From NCBI GenBank assembly GCA_947373615.1, contig CANBYN010000078.1, forward strand, positions 1-8,216: a stretch of DNA of 8,216 bases. The letters run 5' to 3'. Position 1 is the stretch's first letter. Each line of letters starts with the position of its first letter. Below, in pieces: positions 7,413 through 8,216 of the stretch. The notes under the pieces were generated by a model. It saw nothing but the letters and a program-made list of their open reading frames with translations. It ran no database searches and was not told where the DNA came from. A program made the position numbers and the translations under genes. This DNA comes from Burkholderiaceae bacterium. Its GTDB lineage: Bacteria; Pseudomonadota; Gammaproteobacteria; Burkholderiales; Burkholderiaceae.

Positions 7413-7876
7413 ATCAATCCCATCAGCTAGAGCGTGACGCTTTAGGCCGCCTAGTATGTATTGATGCTAAGGGATATCGACATATCGGGGTGCATCCAGT
7501 CAGGGCGTTTCCCATTACTGCGCCAGGTCACGGGATTGCCATCATGGATCAGTCGGGTAAAGAGCTTTGTTGGTTTGCAGATATTGCTGCAATACCTGAG
7601 GCTGAACTCAGATTGTTAGAGGAAGAGTTGGCAGCACGAGAATTTATGCCCGTTATTGAAAAAATTACGAAGGTGTCCACGTTCGCAACCCCAAGCATTT
7701 GGGACATTGAAACTGATCGTGGGCCTACTCGCATCCGCCTAAAGGGCGAAGAAGATATTCGCAAAATCGCCGGTAATACATTATTGATTGCAGATTCCAA
7801 TGGTCTGCAATTTCTGATTAAAGATTCCACACAATTAGACAAGGCCAGCAAAAAACTGCTTGATCGTTTCCGCTAG
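7409..7876 (+). CDS. DUF1854 family protein associated with cyanophycin metabolism
   Basis: A small protein of 155 residues, without signal peptide or membrane segment, so it is probably cytoplasmic. I recognise it as DUF1854, a family found next to the cyanophycin-linked ABC transporter; its biochemical role is not known. Visible landmarks are the N-terminal HIGVHPVRAFPI (25-36), REFMPVI (77-83) before a predicted strand, FATPSIWDIETDRGP (92-106), LLIADSNG (125-132) and a basic C terminus (KKLLDRFR). The pattern suggests an alpha/beta or beta-rich domain with no obvious catalytic motif. The ATG overlaps the transporter stop as ATGA and has a strong ribosome binding site. Fixed pairing with the transporter suggests a partner or regulatory subunit acting at the cytoplasmic face of the membrane (inference). 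Confidence 0.9.
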   Translation: MNQSHQLERDALGRLVCIDAKGYRHIGVHPVRAFPITAPGHGIAIMDQSGKELCWFADIAAIPEAELRLLEEELAAREFMPVIEKITKVSTFATPSIWDIETDRGPTRIRLKGEEDIRKIAGNTLLIADSNGLQFLIKDSTQLDKASKKLLDRFR

Positions 7877-7891
7877 TATTTTTTTCAAGTT

Positions 7892-7967
7892 GCCGCTTTA
7901 GCTCAGTTGGTAGAGCAGTTCATTCGTAATGAAAAGGTCGCCAGTTCGATTCCGGCAAGCGGCACCA
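7892..7967 (+). tRNA. thrT: tRNA-Thr(CGT)
   Basis: A cloverleaf of 76 bases including encoded CCA (7965-7967). The acceptor arms GCCGCTT (7892-7898) and AAGCGGC (7957-7963) pair perfectly. The D stem is GCTC/GAGC (7901-7904, 7913-7916). The anticodon loop TTCGTAA (7923-7929) gives anticodon CGT (7925-7927), which reads the threonine codon ACG. The T loop is TTCGATT (7945-7951). The closing G-A of the anticodon stem also occurs in the E. coli isoacceptor. Less usual is an A-C opposition in the T stem (7943 with 7953, positions 52-62). The gene starts 15 bases after the DUF1854 stop. No terminator hairpin separates them, only a T7 run (7879-7885), so it may be processed from the transporter transcript. 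The gene symbol is a guess by analogy. Confidence 0.97.
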
Positions 7968-8170
7968 CAATTTGATGATAGAAATGGGGCTCTAGGCAAT
8001 TGGCGATAACTATTTTAGGATTTATATACTAGAAAGACTAAATGGTCGTAATATGGATCTACTATAGGCGCATAGGATAGCCTAATGAAGGGGTATTGCC
8101 GATGATTCTGACGCAATTTAATGGTAATCTTGACTAGTTAAAAGCAAAGCTAAATCAAAGAGAATACGTC
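7968..8170. other. Intergenic region after tRNA-Thr without a convincing gene
   Basis: About 200 bases hold no ORF with coding character. I see no clear rho-independent terminator for the tRNA. A weak hairpin, TAGGC/GCCTA (8065-8069, 8080-8084), has no following T tract. The tRNA 3' end is not repeated here, so no integration scar is visible. Promoter candidates for the next gene are listed separately. An 11-codon ORF at 8102-8137 is preceded by AAGGGG but has no other support. Confidence 0.6.
8000..8030 (+). promoter_or_regulatory. Candidate sigma-70 promoter upstream of the right-edge gene
   Basis: TTGGCG (8000-8005) and TATACT (8025-8030, five of six matches to the -10 consensus) are separated by 19 bases, longer than ideal. 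A start near 8037 would give a leader of about 130 bases before the ATG at 8171. A second weak candidate is TTGACT (8130-8135) with TAAATC (8151-8156), spacing 15. Both are guesses from consensus matching. Confidence 0.25.
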
Positions 8171-8216
8171 ATGCATGTAACTACTTATCGTTGGGCCAAG
8201 AGCAGTGGCTGGGATA
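8171..8216 (+). CDS. Start of an unidentified protein, cut by the window edge
   Basis: Fifteen codons are visible, beginning MHVTTYRWAKSSGWD, and the frame is open to the edge. A weak purine-rich ribosome binding site (AAGAGA, 8158-8163) lies 7 bases upstream. An in-frame TAG at 8135-8137, with no other usual start codon after it, fixes ATG 8171 as the start if the gene is real. Too little is present to name a family. It could share regulation with the upstream genes or be independent. Confidence 0.5.
   Translation, partial: MHVTTYRWAKSSGWD

Noticed and set aside
7549..7851. Minus-strand ORF of 100 codons antisense to DUF1854.
   Set aside because: It overlaps a recognised family gene with a strong ribosome binding site and has no supporting start signal or motif.
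7841..7885. Possible terminator between DUF1854 and the tRNA: AGCA/TGCT with a later T7 run.
   Set aside because: The stem has only 4 pairs and is more than 15 bases from the T run, so it does not resemble an intrinsic terminator.
7950..8100. tRNA 3' end as an integration site for a mobile element.
   Set aside because: No second copy of the tRNA 3' end and no integrase gene is visible in the remaining sequence.

Overview
The window looks like a chromosomal segment of a betaproteobacterium of the Burkholderiaceae, most likely Polynucleobacter or a close relative. This is inferred from the paired cyanophycin synthetase genes, the protein sequences and the moderate base composition. It is not proven, because no species marker is present. 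The window holds a cyanophycin (multi-L-arginyl-poly-L-aspartate, a nitrogen storage polymer) locus in two divergent arms, followed by a threonine tRNA and the start of another gene.

Left arm, minus strand: a short cyanophycin synthetase paralogue of 730 residues (cphA', 2685-4877) is followed with no gap by a full-length cyanophycin synthetase of 856 residues (cphA, 114-2684). The two genes share one reading frame and are separated by a single TAA codon, and the second starts at TTG. The full-length enzyme keeps all three modules: an N domain, an ATP-grasp domain and a Mur-ligase-like domain. The upstream paralogue keeps the first two, but its Mur-ligase motifs are degenerate and the Mur C-terminal lobe is missing. 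A strong hairpin terminator (47-83) ends this arm.

Right arm, plus strand: an exporter-type ABC half-transporter fused to an unusual N-terminal soluble domain with a four-cysteine zinc-ribbon-like motif (4989-7412) overlaps by 4 bases a small DUF1854 protein (7409-7876). Both families are known companions of cyanophycin genes in Burkholderiales, but as far as I know their role and substrate are undetermined. The divergent control region (4878-4988) is AT-rich on its right side and contains an imperfect dyad.

A tRNA-Thr(CGT) with encoded CCA lies only 15 bases after the DUF1854 stop (7892-7967), with no convincing terminator between them. Next comes about 200 bases with no convincing gene. 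The last 46 bases hold the start of an unrecognised plus-strand gene. No cyanophycinase or isoaspartyl dipeptidase is present, so degradation of the polymer must be encoded elsewhere, if at all. No mobile element, CRISPR array or rRNA was seen.

Working model (inference): CphA makes the polymer from Asp and Arg. CphA' assists through its N and ATP-grasp modules, by primer generation, dipeptide polymerisation or complex formation. The divergent ABC/DUF1854 pair moves, senses or organises something linked to cyanophycin.
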